Source of the DNA: Candidatus Eiseniibacteriota bacterium
Lineage (GTDB): Bacteria; Eisenbacteria; RBG-16-71-46; CAIMUX01
DNA: 64,000 nucleotides
Direction: 5' to 3'
NCBI GenBank assembly: GCA_016712505.1
Contig: JADJQY010000013.1
Span: 262,010-326,009 of the forward strand
Positions 43,220-52,694 of the stretch are shown piece after piece. The translations under genes and the position numbers were made by a program. Every line of letters begins with the position of its first letter. Position 1 is the first letter of the stretch. The notes under the pieces were generated by a model. That model saw only the letters and a program-made list of their open reading frames with translations, was not told the origin of the DNA and did not search any database.

Positions 43220-44947
43220 CTACCCGATCGCCTGGTCGACCATCGCCTGCGCCTCCTCCAGGATCGTCCTGAGGTGCGCCTCATCACGGAAGCTCTCCGC
43301 GTAGATCTTGTAGACGTTCTCCGTGCCGGAAGGGCGCGCGGCAAACCAGCCGTTCGCCGCCGTCACCTTGAGTCCGCCGATCGGGGCGTCGTTGCCCGGG
43401 GCCCGGGTGAGCTTGGCCGTGATCGGCTCGCCCGCGAGCTCGGTCGATCGAACCGACTCAGGCGTGAGGCGTGCCAGCGCCTTCTTCTGCTCGGGACTGG
43501 CCGGCGCGTCCACTCGGGTGTAGAGCGGGGCCCCGAAACTCCCGGTCAACTCCCGATAGTGCTCGCCCGGATCGCGCCCGGTCTTTGCCGTGATCTCGGC
43601 CGCGAGCAAACCGAGGAGGAGTCCGTCCTTGTCGGTCGTCCAGACCGACCCGTCGCGGCGGAGAAAACTCGCGCCTGCGCTCTCCTCGCCGCCGAAGCAG
43701 CAGCTGCCGTCGAACAGCCCCGGGGCGAACCACTTGAAGCCCACCGGCACTTCACGCAGCGCCCTTCGCTCATCTGCGACCACCCGATCGATCAGGCTGC
43801 TCGAAACCAGCGTCTTGCCCACGAACGCGCTCTGGGGCCAGTGCGGGCGATGTCGCAGCAGGTAGCGGATCGCGACGGCCAGATAGTGGTTTGGGTTCAT
43901 CAATCCCACGCTGCGAGTCACGATCCCGTGGCGATCGGCGTCCGGGTCGTTGCCCCAGGCGATGTCGTACTGGTCCTTGAGTTCGACCAGTCCCGCCATG
44001 GCGTAGGGGCTCGAGCAGTCCATCCGGACCTGGCCGTCATGATCCAAGGTCATGAAACCGAACGCAGGATCGACCACCGGATTCACCACCGTGAGATCGA
44101 GCTTGTAGCGCTCGGCGATCGGCGCCCAGCACGGGAGCGCCGCGCCTCCCAGAGGATCGACTCCCAGCCGGAGACCCGCCGCGCGGATCGCCTCGAAGTC
44201 GATGGCGTTCTCCAGGTCGGCCACGTAGGCCGCGACGAGATCGGCCTCGCGGGTGGTCGCCGCCGTCCGGGCGCGCGCGAAGGGGATCCGCTTCACCGCC
44301 TGATTGTTGCTCCGCAGGTGGGAGTTGGCGCGATCCTGGATCCAGGTCGTGACATCGCTGTCCGCCGGTCCGCCGTTCGGGGGGTTGTACTTGAAGCCAC
44401 CGTCGGCCGGCGGATTATGGGAGGGCGTGATCACCACGCCGTCGGCCCGCGCGCTCCCCGGGTGCAGGCCCAGGCGGGCGTTGTGGGTCAGGATCGCATG
44501 CGAAAGAACCGGCGTGGCGGTCAGTCCGGTGGTGCTCCCCTCGGTCGCCGCTCCTCCGGCGGACCCTGCTCCTCCGGCGGACCCTGCTCCTCCGGCGGAG
44601 AGTGCACTCCCGGACTGCAGGATCACCGTGACCTCGTTCGCCGCGAAGACCTCGAGGGCCACTTCTTCCGCCGGCGCGGACAACGCATGCGTGTCCTTCC
44701 CGAGAAAGAGCGGCCCGGCGATCCCCTGTTCCCGCCGGTACTCGTAGATCGCCTGGGCGATCGCCGCGATGTGGTCCTCATTGAAGCTTCCCGCCAGCGC
44801 GGTGCCGCGGTGACCGCTCGTGCCGAAGGCCACCAGCTCGCGGGGATCGTCCGGATCGGGGAGGCGCTCGCGAAACGCGCGGAGCAGCGCGTCGACGTCG
44901 ATGCGCTGCTCCTTCGGGACCGGTCTTCCTGCCAAGGGGTGTGCCAT
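43220..44947 (-). CDS. pgm: Phosphoglucomutase (alpha-D-glucose specific)
   Basis: Interconverts glucose-1-phosphate and glucose-6-phosphate. 575 residues, four domains. Active-site Ser loop is VITPSHNPPADGGFKYNPPNGGPAD, Mg-binding DPDADRHG, sugar-specificity loop GGEESAGASFLRRDG and phosphate-binding RPSGTENVYKIYAESF. N-terminus ELVAFGTSGHRGTALAGSFNE is the bacterial Pgm type. Oddity: a low-complexity insert of about 25 residues (SAGGAGSAGGAGSAGGAATEGS) lies between residues 110 and 140, encoded by an 18-bp tandem repeat. Start ATG at 44947. It is followed on the same strand by nothing closer than 46 bases. Confidence 0.94.
   Translation of the reverse strand: MAHPLAGRPVPKEQRIDVDALLRAFRERLPDPDDPRELVAFGTSGHRGTALAGSFNEDHIAAIAQAIYEYRREQGIAGPLFLGKDTHALSAPAEEVALEVFAANEVTVILQSGSALSAGGAGSAGGAGSAGGAATEGSTTGLTATPVLSHAILTHNARLGLHPGSARADGVVITPSHNPPADGGFKYNPPNGGPADSDVTTWIQDRANSHLRSNNQAVKRIPFARARTAATTREADLVAAYVADLENAIDFEAIRAAGLRLGVDPLGGAALPCWAPIAERYKLDLTVVNPVVDPAFGFMTLDHDGQVRMDCSSPYAMAGLVELKDQYDIAWGNDPDADRHGIVTRSVGLMNPNHYLAVAIRYLLRHRPHWPQSAFVGKTLVSSSLIDRVVADERRALREVPVGFKWFAPGLFDGSCCFGGEESAGASFLRRDGSVWTTDKDGLLLGLLAAEITAKTGRDPGEHYRELTGSFGAPLYTRVDAPASPEQKKALARLTPESVRSTELAGEPITAKLTRAPGNDAPIGGLKVTAANGWFAARPSGTENVYKIYAESFRDEAHLRTILEEAQAMVDQAIG
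44550..44600 (-). repeat. 18-bp tandem repeat inside pgm
   Basis: Two full 18-bp units (44550-44567, 44568-44585) and a 15-base partial third unit encode Ser-Ala-Gly-Gly-Ala-Gly in frame. Copy-number change would add or remove six residues without shifting the frame. Confidence 0.85.
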
Positions 44948-44976
44948 CTCTTCCTCGCCTGACTTCGAACGGTGGG

Positions 44977-45987
44977 CTAGCGGATGCGGCGACAGAGCGC
45001 GTCGGCGAACTGGGTCGTGCCGCCGGTTCCGCCGATGTCCGGGGTCAACTCACTCTTGTCGCCCCTGGCCAGGAGGCCGTTGTAGGCCGTCTTGATCCGG
45101 TCGCCTGCCTCCGCCATGCCGATGTGATTGAGCATCATCACGCCGCTCATGAGAAGAGCGAGCGGGTTGGCCTTGTTCTGGCCCGCGATGTCCGGAGCGC
45201 TGCCGTGCACCGCCTCGAAGATGGCGCAGTAGCTGCTCAGGTTGGCGCCCGGGACGACGCCCAGCCCGCCGACCAGGCCGGCGCAGAGATCGGAGAGCAC
45301 GTCCCCGTAGAGGTTCTCCAGCAGGAGCATGTCGAATCGGGACGGGTCGCGCACCAGCTGCATGCAGCCGTTGTCGATGATCATCTCCTCGTACTCGATC
45401 CCCTGCCCTTCCTGCTGGTGGATCTTCCGCGCACACTCGATGAAGAGGCCGTCGGAGAGCTTCATGATGTTCGCCTTGTGCATCACCGTGACCTTGCGCC
45501 GACCCCGCTCCTTCGCATACTTGAACGCAAATCGCGCGATCCGCTCGCACCCGACGCGGGTCGCCACCTTGATGCTCTCGACCACCCCCGGCACCACTTC
45601 GTGCTCCAGGCCGGAGTAGAGTCCCTCGGTGTTCTCGCGAATGACCACGATCTCGACGTTGTCGTAGCGCGTCTTCACCCCCTCCAGGCTGCGAATCGGA
45701 CGCACCGCGGCATAGAGATCGAAGATCTTCCGCAGGCGGACGTTGATGCTCTGGAAGCCGCCCCCGACCGGGGTGGTCAGCGGGCCCTTCAGCGCGATGC
45801 GGTGTTCGCGGATCGCCTCGATGGTGTGCTGCGGGAGCACGTCCTTGTGCTCGGCCACCGCGCCCGCACCGGCCGGTAGTTCGATCCAGTCGATGTCGGC
45901 GCCGGCCGCGGCGATGACCTTCTTCGTGGCGTGGGTGATCTCAGGCCCGATCCCGTCCCCCGGGATGAGGCAGACTTTCATCGACAT
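44977..45987 (-). CDS. NAD-dependent isocitrate / 3-isopropylmalate dehydrogenase family protein
   Basis: Beta-decarboxylating dehydrogenase of 336 residues. Motifs: LIPGDGIGPEIT, LKGPLTTPVGGGFQSINVRLRKIFDLYAAVRP, VVIRENTEGLYSGLEHE, the Tyr/Lys region TVMHKANIMKLSDGLFIE, metal-binding FDMLLLENLYGDVLSDLCAGLVGG and EAVHGSAPDIAGQNKANP. The sequence FQSINVRLRKIFDLYA and absence of the NADP-type insert favour NAD-isocitrate dehydrogenase over LeuB. No leucine-pathway genes are nearby. ATG at 45987 has GGAG eight bases upstream. It would feed the TCA cycle. Confidence 0.9.
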   Translation of the reverse strand: MSMKVCLIPGDGIGPEITHATKKVIAAAGADIDWIELPAGAGAVAEHKDVLPQHTIEAIREHRIALKGPLTTPVGGGFQSINVRLRKIFDLYAAVRPIRSLEGVKTRYDNVEIVVIRENTEGLYSGLEHEVVPGVVESIKVATRVGCERIARFAFKYAKERGRRKVTVMHKANIMKLSDGLFIECARKIHQQEGQGIEYEEMIIDNGCMQLVRDPSRFDMLLLENLYGDVLSDLCAGLVGGLGVVPGANLSSYCAIFEAVHGSAPDIAGQNKANPLALLMSGVMMLNHIGMAEAGDRIKTAYNGLLARGDKSELTPDIGGTGGTTQFADALCRRIR

Positions 45988-46137
45988 GGCATCAGCTCCT
46001 GGAAGATTCGATTCAGCATCGTGGAAAGCGCGAAAGATAGAGAAATGGCGGCATTCTGTCCAGGGACTGGCCAAGGACTGGCCGAGGACTCACGGGGGAT
46101 TCGCCCCCTCCCGATGACCTGCGATCTTGCCGGCCGG

Positions 46138-46806
46138 TCAGGCGCCGCCGGAATTGACCACGCGATGCAGCGACTTCCACGACTCGAGGAGCAGGTCCTC
46201 GATCCGAAGCCAATCCGCCTCGGTCAGTCCTCCGGCCTCGGCCTGGTCATCGCGGAGGGTCATCGCCTGGGCTCGCAGACGGGCGTGGTCCAAAAACTCC
46301 TCTTCACCCAGTCCGTAGAGCTCGGCCTGCAGCGCGGCCAGCGCTCGCGGCAGTTCGGTCGGCGGCATCCGCTTCCGCTCGCGGTGGACGATCCACCACT
46401 CCACTTCGAGGCGCGCGGCATGGGCCACGTCGAAGCGCTCCTTCGAGACCCCGCGAATCTGCGCGTAGTACTGCACCAGGGGCGGGATCGCCTGTTCGTA
46501 ATCGGAACGCCGCTTCCCGCGCTTGAAAACGAAGGCCGCCTTGGCTGCATCGAAGGCCACGCGATGGGAGCGCAGATAGGGCAGGTCGTACTCCGTGCGG
46601 AGCAGGCGGGCGAGCTGTAGATAGAGCGGCATCGGCTTCTGCTCGTAGTACGAGCGCCACATCCTCGCCTCGAGTTGGGCCACTTCGACCGGATCGAAGC
46701 TCCGGAGACTCGTCTGGAGAGGCGCGAACAGGTCCCACGCGGCGTACCCCAGCCCGAGCAGCAGGAGGGTGAGAAGCGTCCATCCGATCCTTCGTGCCAT
46801 GCGCAT
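46138..46806 (-). CDS. Membrane-anchored protein of unknown function
   Basis: 222 residues. An N-terminal helix (ARRIGWTLLTLLLLGLGYAAWDLF) is followed by a soluble helical domain: VEVAQLEARMWRSYYEQKPMPLYLQLARLLRTEYDLPYLRSHRVAFDAAKAAFVFKRGK, and a second half rich in Arg/Glu/Trp. I recognise no family. ATG at 46806 lacks a visible ribosome site; TACACT occurs nine bases upstream and could be a -10 for a leaderless mRNA. It is oriented like the 1375-residue gene upstream. Confidence 0.6.
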   Translation of the reverse strand: MRMARRIGWTLLTLLLLGLGYAAWDLFAPLQTSLRSFDPVEVAQLEARMWRSYYEQKPMPLYLQLARLLRTEYDLPYLRSHRVAFDAAKAAFVFKRGKRRSDYEQAIPPLVQYYAQIRGVSKERFDVAHAARLEVEWWIVHRERKRMPPTELPRALAALQAELYGLGEEEFLDHARLRAQAMTLRDDQAEAGGLTEADWLRIEDLLLESWKSLHRVVNSGGA

Positions 46807-46867
46807 GGTGTGGCAGTGTAGTCGATACTTGGGGGCCCGGTCGCGATGAACGCGAGGTCAGCGCGGG

Positions 46868-49800
46868 TCAACGCAGCCAGAGGAGCTTCGTGTTCTCCGC
46901 CCACCCTGGTACCTCCACCCTCACGAAGTAGACGCCGCTGTCGATCGGCCGCCCGTCATCCGTCCGTCCGTCGAATGTCACCGCATGAACGCCTGGTGCG
47001 AGGATCTCATCGACCAGCACGCGGACCAGGCGGCCACCCGCGTCGTGGATGGCGAGGCGTGTCGGCTGGGCCTGCTCGAGCGAGAACGCCATCCTGGCCT
47101 CGTGCCGCGCCGGATTGGGCCATGGGAGCCAGAGAGCGAAGGGGCGCGATGTCCCAACCAGCGGCAGAACCTGGAGCCTTCCCCTGCCCAGCGCCGCTCC
47201 GGTCGTTGCCCGCAGGTCGTACTCCAGGTCAATCGATGCGCGTGCAGGGTCGAGAAGGCGGAATCGCACCCGCGCCACGATGCCGCTCCCATTCGATCCC
47301 GGCTCGCCACGATCGAGCCGAGTCGAACTGATCTCCAGCCAGTTGGTACCTGCGCGGCGGAAGAAGATCCCTCCGTCCGCCCCCCGGAGGAAGCCGCCGT
47401 CCTCGATCGCCACCAGCTCCAGTGCCGTCGGTTCGAAACCGAGGATGAACTGTGCCCCGGTCAGCCCGCTCGCCGACTCCAGTCCGAGGGCGACGACCAG
47501 TTCCTCGCCGGTCGCGAGGCGCTCGACGTGGCTCACGGCTGTCGGCGCCAGTTCGTCCACTCCGGCCCCCGAGAACAGTCTCGGGCGCGGGCCTGCTACC
47601 TGAGGAACCTGGGCGGCCGGCGAGGTGCCGGCGTGCGCCGGCTGCAGGAAGAGCGAGCCGCTACCTTTGGAGCCGTTGCCACGCCCGAGCCGCGGCTCAC
47701 CCGCGGGGCGCAGGGCGTCGCTGTTCGACCAGGAGTACATGGTGGTGAAGGCGAGAATGTCCTCGATGTCGTACTGCCCGTCGGGCGCGGGAACCAGATC
47801 GGGCGCGATGCCGGTCGCCGGCCCCAGATCGGCGATCGGGTCCTGCGCCAGGTTGCTGCCGTTCCAGCCGAGGGTGAAGGCGAGTTGGTCGGCATAGTTG
47901 ATCTTCCCGTCCGGCTTCGGCATCAGGTGGGGAACGGTGGAGTCGGCGCCGGAGCCGTCGGTCGCGAGGTCGCCGAGGTAGGCCAGGCGAATCCGGAGCG
48001 ATGAGGCGCGCCAGTCCGGAGGCGCCTGATTGCGGATGTCGCTCATGCCCGAGGTCAAGGTGGAGAGGGTGAGAGTCCCATTCCGATTTCGGGTCGAGGT
48101 CGAGATGGCGTCGCCTCGCGCCCGAAGCAGGACCCGGGCGAGGGTGTGAGGTCCGGGGGTCACCAGGCCGATCGGGGCGCCGGTCACGCTGGAGTTGACC
48201 TGTAGGGTCCCGGCCTCGTTGTCTGCGTCGGAGGTGAAGACCTGGTTGGTGAAGCCAGTGCCGTCCCAGCCGTTTCCCGAGGAGATGTTCAGGATCTCGA
48301 TCAGATCGGGATCGAAACTGGCGGTGAAGCCGGCGGCCACGACGCTGTCGGGATTCGCCACCTGGAGCAGGATGGTGCGTTCGACACCGTTCTGCAGGTA
48401 GAGGGTACGATCGCCGTCGAGCGCGTCGGCGATACGCACGGTAGGGAGGATGTCGGAGTCGATGCAGAGGAGCTGGTCCGCCGCACTGCCGTCGACCGCC
48501 ACCTCCACACCGCTCGAATCGCGGAGCACCGCGTACAGGTAGTAGCTCTCGTTGTCCGCCGGCGTGCCTCCGGGTGAACCGTCGAACGACCAGACCGCTT
48601 GCGTGGCGTTCCCTCCGATCGTCCCGCTGGGCAGACAGAGATCTGCGGTCGCGGGGGTGTACGTTCCCGCGGTGTCGTAGTAGAAGTCGACCCAACCCCC
48701 CTCCGGTGCGTTCTGGGTCGAGAATGAGAACAGATAGGCCCCGGTCGGGGCGAAGCAGAGCGGCAGCGCGCTCGGTCCGGTGAAGTCGAGGGCGATCGCG
48801 GGCTGGGGCGACTCTTCGTATTTGGTCACGACGGCGCGATCCGCATCGACGGTGTAGAGATCCAGGTCCGCTTCGTTGGCGAGAAAGCAGGTGCTGCGCA
48901 GGTCCTGGTAAGCGCCGAACGCGTCGCCCGCGCCGCCCAGGGAGTGATCGAAGGTCGGCGCGGCCGTCCCGCCCCCGCTCGCTGCCGCGACATCGCGGTA
49001 GAGCACCACGCGCGCGTTCCCCTGATCGGCCACGGACAGCCAGATCACGCCGTCGCCGTCGGCCGACACGGTGACGTCGACTGGAGTGTCGAGGGGATCG
49101 GCCGCGCCCGAAGCGGTATCCCAGCTGGTGACCCAGTCGATCCGCGCCGGGAGATTCTGCGCGGCGTTCTTCGGCACGAAGGCCAGCTTCACGATCCGAT
49201 CGTTCGCCGTGTCGGCGACGTACAGATCGTAGACCCCGAGCGAGGCGTTCCAGCGGGCGGCGATTCCTTCCGGGGCGTCAAACTCCCCGACTCCGTCTCC
49301 CAGCGCCCCGTAGTGGAGCACATCGGGCGTGGTGGAGTAGCTGAACTGAAACTGGGTGCTCGAGGCCGGAACCCTCCCGTGTACGCCGTCGCCGAAGAGG
49401 ATGCGGCCGGTGTGCCAGTCGATCTGAAACACCTTCGCCGACGAGGAGGCGGAGGAGAGATCGGTGGTGACGGTCCAGACATCGGGAGTCCCACCGGGAT
49501 CGAAGGTGATTGTCTGGAGCGAGGTTTCCTTGATCGGGGCTGTGTTGGTGAAGACCACGTAGTCTTCCGGTGTGGTCGATGGCGTGGTGTAGCGGTAGTC
49601 GACGTCCGCGGTGAGTCCGACCGATCCCGCGCCGGTCGGCTGGGCGGCCGGAGTGTGGGCGTCGCCCGGAAGCCAGTCGCCCGGCCAGGTGGCCGAGGCT
49701 CCGTCACCGGCGGCGATCACCTTGATCCGGTCTTCGCCGGTGTCGGCCACGAAGAGATACCGGTGGGAGACCGCCGCCGTCGTGGTCAGGACCGAGTTGG

Positions 49801-50995
49801 CGGTCATCGCACCGTTGAGCGGCAGGGAAAGCCCGGGAATGCCGAGAAAGGGATCGGCCAGTTGGGCGAGGGTGGCGCTCGAGACCAGCACCCTCCCGGT
49901 GGTGCGATCGGTGATCGTGACCACGTTGAGCACGAGCGTGATGTCGTAGGTGTGGCCGGTCACCTGGCTCGCATCGACGATGGTCAGGGTCCCTTGATCG
50001 AACGGCCCCTGGTCGCTGCTCAGTGCCGCCGAGGTCGCGGTCGAGGCGCCGGAGCGCGCCACCGCCACGTCGCCCGGGGTCGCCAGGTAGTCGTCATATG
50101 CCTCGATGTAGGTGACCGTTCCATCGTCGGCCACGCGGAACTGGAAAAGTTCCTCGTTCTGATCGATCGAGGTGTCGCCGTCGTCGAGGAGGAAGAGGTC
50201 GTCGCTCGTCGCGGTCACTTCGTTCTCGCTCGCGGCGATCGCGACCACGTTCTGCCAGGCGGACGGCCCGCCCGAAGACTCTCCGATCGTGACCAGGACC
50301 GGGCTCGCGGCTGCGCCGACGCCGTAGTCGACATCGCCGATGCCAAAGCTGGCCGAAGCTCCGGTCTGCTCGTCAGAGAGGATGTAGCGGACGGCGAACT
50401 TGCTGCTCGAGGTGAGCGCGTTGGCCGGGAGGAGGATCTCCGGCGCTCCGCTCGCGTCGCTGTCGTCGATGGTGTAGACGTGATCCGAGGCGCTGAAGCC
50501 GCTCAGGCTGGCCACCCGGGTCCAGCGTACGCCGTTGATCCAGAGCAGCTCCGAACGCGGGACGAGGAACCGGGTTGCCGAAGCCGCCCATTCCGGGAAC
50601 TGGATCTCATCGCTGTCCCACTGGGCCGCGCCGGTCACCGGCTCGGTCCAGGTGAAATCGAGCTGATCGCGATAGATGTAGGTCGCGTTGACTTCGAAGG
50701 CCTGCACCCGGCTGTGACCGGTGTCGACCACATAAACTACATCGCGGTCCGCGTGGTCGCGAGCGGCGACTCCGCTCGGCGCGGAGAAGGCGATGTCGAT
50801 CGGCGGGTTGTTCACCAGCTGATCGACCGTGGCCGCGTTGCCGACCGAGAAGTACGGACCATTCCATTCCAGGATCGGATCGTACGGAACCCGCGCCTCC
50901 GCCCGCGCGATGCCCAGGAGCCACGCCAGTACCACCCCGCACGGCAACAGTGCCGCCAACGCGCCGATTCCGTGGCGCGCGAGCCATCCTCTCAT
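46868..50995 (-). CDS. Large secreted NHL / cohesin- and dockerin-like protein with FlgD-like Ig tail
   Basis: 1375 residues, one uninterrupted frame. Signal peptide (IGALAALLPCGVVLAWLLGIARAEA) starts the protein. NHL-type beta-propeller segments recur (VVYVVDTGHSRVQAFEV near residue 85, LFVADTGEDRIKVIA near 410, DLYVADTANDRIVKLAFV near 600, WLSVADQGNARVVLYRD near 650). Around residues 870-960 and 1160-1260 are cohesin-like beta modules. Between them, dockerin-like calcium motifs occur (PKPDGKINYADQLAFTLGWN near 1027 and APDGQYDIEDILAFTTMYSW). The end (PWPNPARHEARMAFSL...GRLVRVLVDE...VYFVRVEV) is a FlgD-like Ig domain. It is likely a surface or extracellular scaffold. GGAGGG lies upstream of the ATG. 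Confidence 0.85.
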   Translation of the reverse strand: MRGWLARHGIGALAALLPCGVVLAWLLGIARAEARVPYDPILEWNGPYFSVGNAATVDQLVNNPPIDIAFSAPSGVAARDHADRDVVYVVDTGHSRVQAFEVNATYIYRDQLDFTWTEPVTGAAQWDSDEIQFPEWAASATRFLVPRSELLWINGVRWTRVASLSGFSASDHVYTIDDSDASGAPEILLPANALTSSSKFAVRYILSDEQTGASASFGIGDVDYGVGAAASPVLVTIGESSGGPSAWQNVVAIAASENEVTATSDDLFLLDDGDTSIDQNEELFQFRVADDGTVTYIEAYDDYLATPGDVAVARSGASTATSAALSSDQGPFDQGTLTIVDASQVTGHTYDITLVLNVVTITDRTTGRVLVSSATLAQLADPFLGIPGLSLPLNGAMTANSVLTTTAAVSHRYLFVADTGEDRIKVIAAGDGASATWPGDWLPGDAHTPAAQPTGAGSVGLTADVDYRYTTPSTTPEDYVVFTNTAPIKETSLQTITFDPGGTPDVWTVTTDLSSASSSAKVFQIDWHTGRILFGDGVHGRVPASSTQFQFSYSTTPDVLHYGALGDGVGEFDAPEGIAARWNASLGVYDLYVADTANDRIVKLAFVPKNAAQNLPARIDWVTSWDTASGAADPLDTPVDVTVSADGDGVIWLSVADQGNARVVLYRDVAAASGGGTAAPTFDHSLGGAGDAFGAYQDLRSTCFLANEADLDLYTVDADRAVVTKYEESPQPAIALDFTGPSALPLCFAPTGAYLFSFSTQNAPEGGWVDFYYDTAGTYTPATADLCLPSGTIGGNATQAVWSFDGSPGGTPADNESYYLYAVLRDSSGVEVAVDGSAADQLLCIDSDILPTVRIADALDGDRTLYLQNGVERTILLQVANPDSVVAAGFTASFDPDLIEILNISSGNGWDGTGFTNQVFTSDADNEAGTLQVNSSVTGAPIGLVTPGPHTLARVLLRARGDAISTSTRNRNGTLTLSTLTSGMSDIRNQAPPDWRASSLRIRLAYLGDLATDGSGADSTVPHLMPKPDGKINYADQLAFTLGWNGSNLAQDPIADLGPATGIAPDLVPAPDGQYDIEDILAFTTMYSWSNSDALRPAGEPRLGRGNGSKGSGSLFLQPAHAGTSPAAQVPQVAGPRPRLFSGAGVDELAPTAVSHVERLATGEELVVALGLESASGLTGAQFILGFEPTALELVAIEDGGFLRGADGGIFFRRAGTNWLEISSTRLDRGEPGSNGSGIVARVRFRLLDPARASIDLEYDLRATTGAALGRGRLQVLPLVGTSRPFALWLPWPNPARHEARMAFSLEQAQPTRLAIHDAGGRLVRVLVDEILAPGVHAVTFDGRTDDGRPIDSGVYFVRVEVPGWAENTKLLWLR

Positions 50996-51250
50996 CGCTG
51001 TCCATCCCTCCCTGGATCCCGCTCCCGCGGGTGTGCCCGGAAAGGAGTTCCAAGGGGCGTGCCATTTTTGCCCCCCCCGAAGCGGGATCCCGGCCGATCC
51101 CGGAAGAGATTGCCCTGTAGTGGGAAAGGAGGTTCCCCGAATCGAGCGAAATCGAGCCGGGAGGGAACCGAGTCGGAACCGAGGCTGAGAAGTGGTCGAT
51201 CCCGCCCGGTCGTGGCAGAATCCTCGCCACCCGTCCGAAGGAGGTGCCCG

Positions 51251-51916
51251 ATGTCCGGTTCCCGATTCGTGCCGCTCCACTTCGAGTCCGTTCCCGAAGA
51301 GGAGATGCGGCGCCGCGCGCAGGCCTTCTACCAGGAGATCCGCCTCCGCCGCACGGTACGCGACTTCTCGCCCCGTCCGGTGCCTCGGGAAATCATCGAG
51401 GACAGCATCCGGTCCGCCGGTGCGGCTCCAAGCGGTGCGAACCTGCAACCGTGGCATTTCGCGGTGGTGGCCGACCCGGATCTCAAGCGTCGGATCCGGG
51501 AGGGGGCCGAGGAGGAGGAGCGCCGCTTCTATCGCGAGCGCGCCCCGCAGGAGTGGCTCGACGTGCTCGCGCCGCTCGGCACCGACGACCGGAAGCCGTT
51601 TCTCGAGATCGCGCCCTATCTGATCGTGATCTTTGCCCAGGCCCACGGAGTGAAGGAAGACGGTACTCCGTACAAGACCTACTACGCCCAGGAGTCGACC
51701 GGCATCGCCACCGGGTTTCTCATCGCCGCGCTCCACCGGGCCGGCCTCGCGACCCTCACCCACACGCCGAGTCCAATGAACTTTCTGAACGAGATCCTCG
51801 CGCGCCCGAAACACGAGCGGCCGTTTCTGATTCTCGTCACCGGTTTTCCCGCCGACCAGGCCCAGGTACCCGACATCGACCGGAAGGCGCTCTCCGAGAT
51901 CGCAACTTTTCACTGA
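51251..51916 (+). CDS. Nitroreductase family protein
   Basis: FMN-dependent NAD(P)H oxidoreductase of 221 residues. RRTVRDFSPRPVPREIIEDSIRSAGAAPSGANLQPWHFAVV carries the FMN-phosphate Arg and the Ser-Gly-x-N-x-Q/P-W flavin loop. ESTGIATGFLIAALHRAGLATLTHTPSPMNFLNEIL and PFLILVTGFPA fit the iodotyrosine-deiodinase-like branch of the family. Substrate is not assignable. AAGGAGG lies six bases before the ATG. Confidence 0.9.
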   Translation: MSGSRFVPLHFESVPEEEMRRRAQAFYQEIRLRRTVRDFSPRPVPREIIEDSIRSAGAAPSGANLQPWHFAVVADPDLKRRIREGAEEEERRFYRERAPQEWLDVLAPLGTDDRKPFLEIAPYLIVIFAQAHGVKEDGTPYKTYYAQESTGIATGFLIAALHRAGLATLTHTPSPMNFLNEILARPKHERPFLILVTGFPADQAQVPDIDRKALSEIATFH

Positions 51917-52052
51917 GCCGGCGAAACCCGGCGTTTCAGGAGTCATCTGAGTCAGTTCCCCGGCTGGCGCCCACGGCGTTCGAGGCGAGTCTGAGTCCGC
52001 CTCGGTGCACGCCCTCGGGTGAGGTTTGTGCGCATAACCCAAGGAGCCCAGG

Positions 52053-52694
52053 ATGAAGATCGGACTGCTCGGTTCAGGCAGTGTCGCCACGACGCTCGCG
52101 GCAGGATTCTTGAAGCATGGCCACTCCGTGCAGCTCGGAACCCGCGACCCGGGAAAACTGGACGAATGGAAGGCGGCCAACCCCGGCGCTCAGGTCGGCA
52201 GCTTCGCCGACGCGGCGGCGTACGGAGAGGTCTTGGTTCTCGCGGTGAAGGGCTCGGCCGCGGCCGACGCGCTCCGCGCGGGCGGAGTGGCCAATCTCGC
52301 CGGGAAGCCGGTGCTCGATGCCACCAACCCGATCGCCGACGCCCCGCCGATCAACGGCGTGCTGCAGTACTTCACCTCGCACGACGACTCGTTGATGGAG
52401 CGCCTCCAGCGCGAGTTTCCCCAGGCGCAGTTCGTCAAGTGCTGGAACTCGGTCGGCGCGGCCCGCATGGTCAATCCGAGCTACGAGGCTGGTCGCCCGA
52501 CGATGTTCATCTGCGGCAACGACCCGGCAGCGAAGGCTACCGCGACCAAGCTGCTCGATCAGTTCGGCTGGGACGCCGCCGACATGGGGAAGGTCGAAGC
52601 AGCCCGCGCGATCGAACCGCTGGCCATGCTCTGGTGCATCCTCGGCTTCAATCAGAACGAGTGGACCCACGCGTTCAGACTGTTGCGCGCGTAG
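52053..52694 (+). CDS. NADP oxidoreductase, F420H2:NADP-like
   Basis: 213-residue Rossmann-fold protein. The N-terminus (IGLLGSGSVATTLAAGFLKHGHSVQLGTRDPGKLDEW) is a dinucleotide-binding GxGxxA motif, followed by VLVLAVKGSA, KPVLDATNPIADAPP and WNSVGAARMVNPSYEAGRPTMFICGNDPAAKATATKLLDQFGW. This matches the F420-dependent NADP reductase/NPCBM-like family (Pfam F420_oxidored), although no F420 biosynthesis gene is visible. AAGGAG precedes the ATG. Probably cytoplasmic. Confidence 0.85.
   Translation: MKIGLLGSGSVATTLAAGFLKHGHSVQLGTRDPGKLDEWKAANPGAQVGSFADAAAYGEVLVLAVKGSAAADALRAGGVANLAGKPVLDATNPIADAPPINGVLQYFTSHDDSLMERLQREFPQAQFVKCWNSVGAARMVNPSYEAGRPTMFICGNDPAAKATATKLLDQFGWDAADMGKVEAARAIEPLAMLWCILGFNQNEWTHAFRLLRA

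Noticed and set aside
44550..44600. CRISPR-like short repeats
   Set aside because: Repeats are contiguous without spacers, 18 bp long and inside a coding frame.
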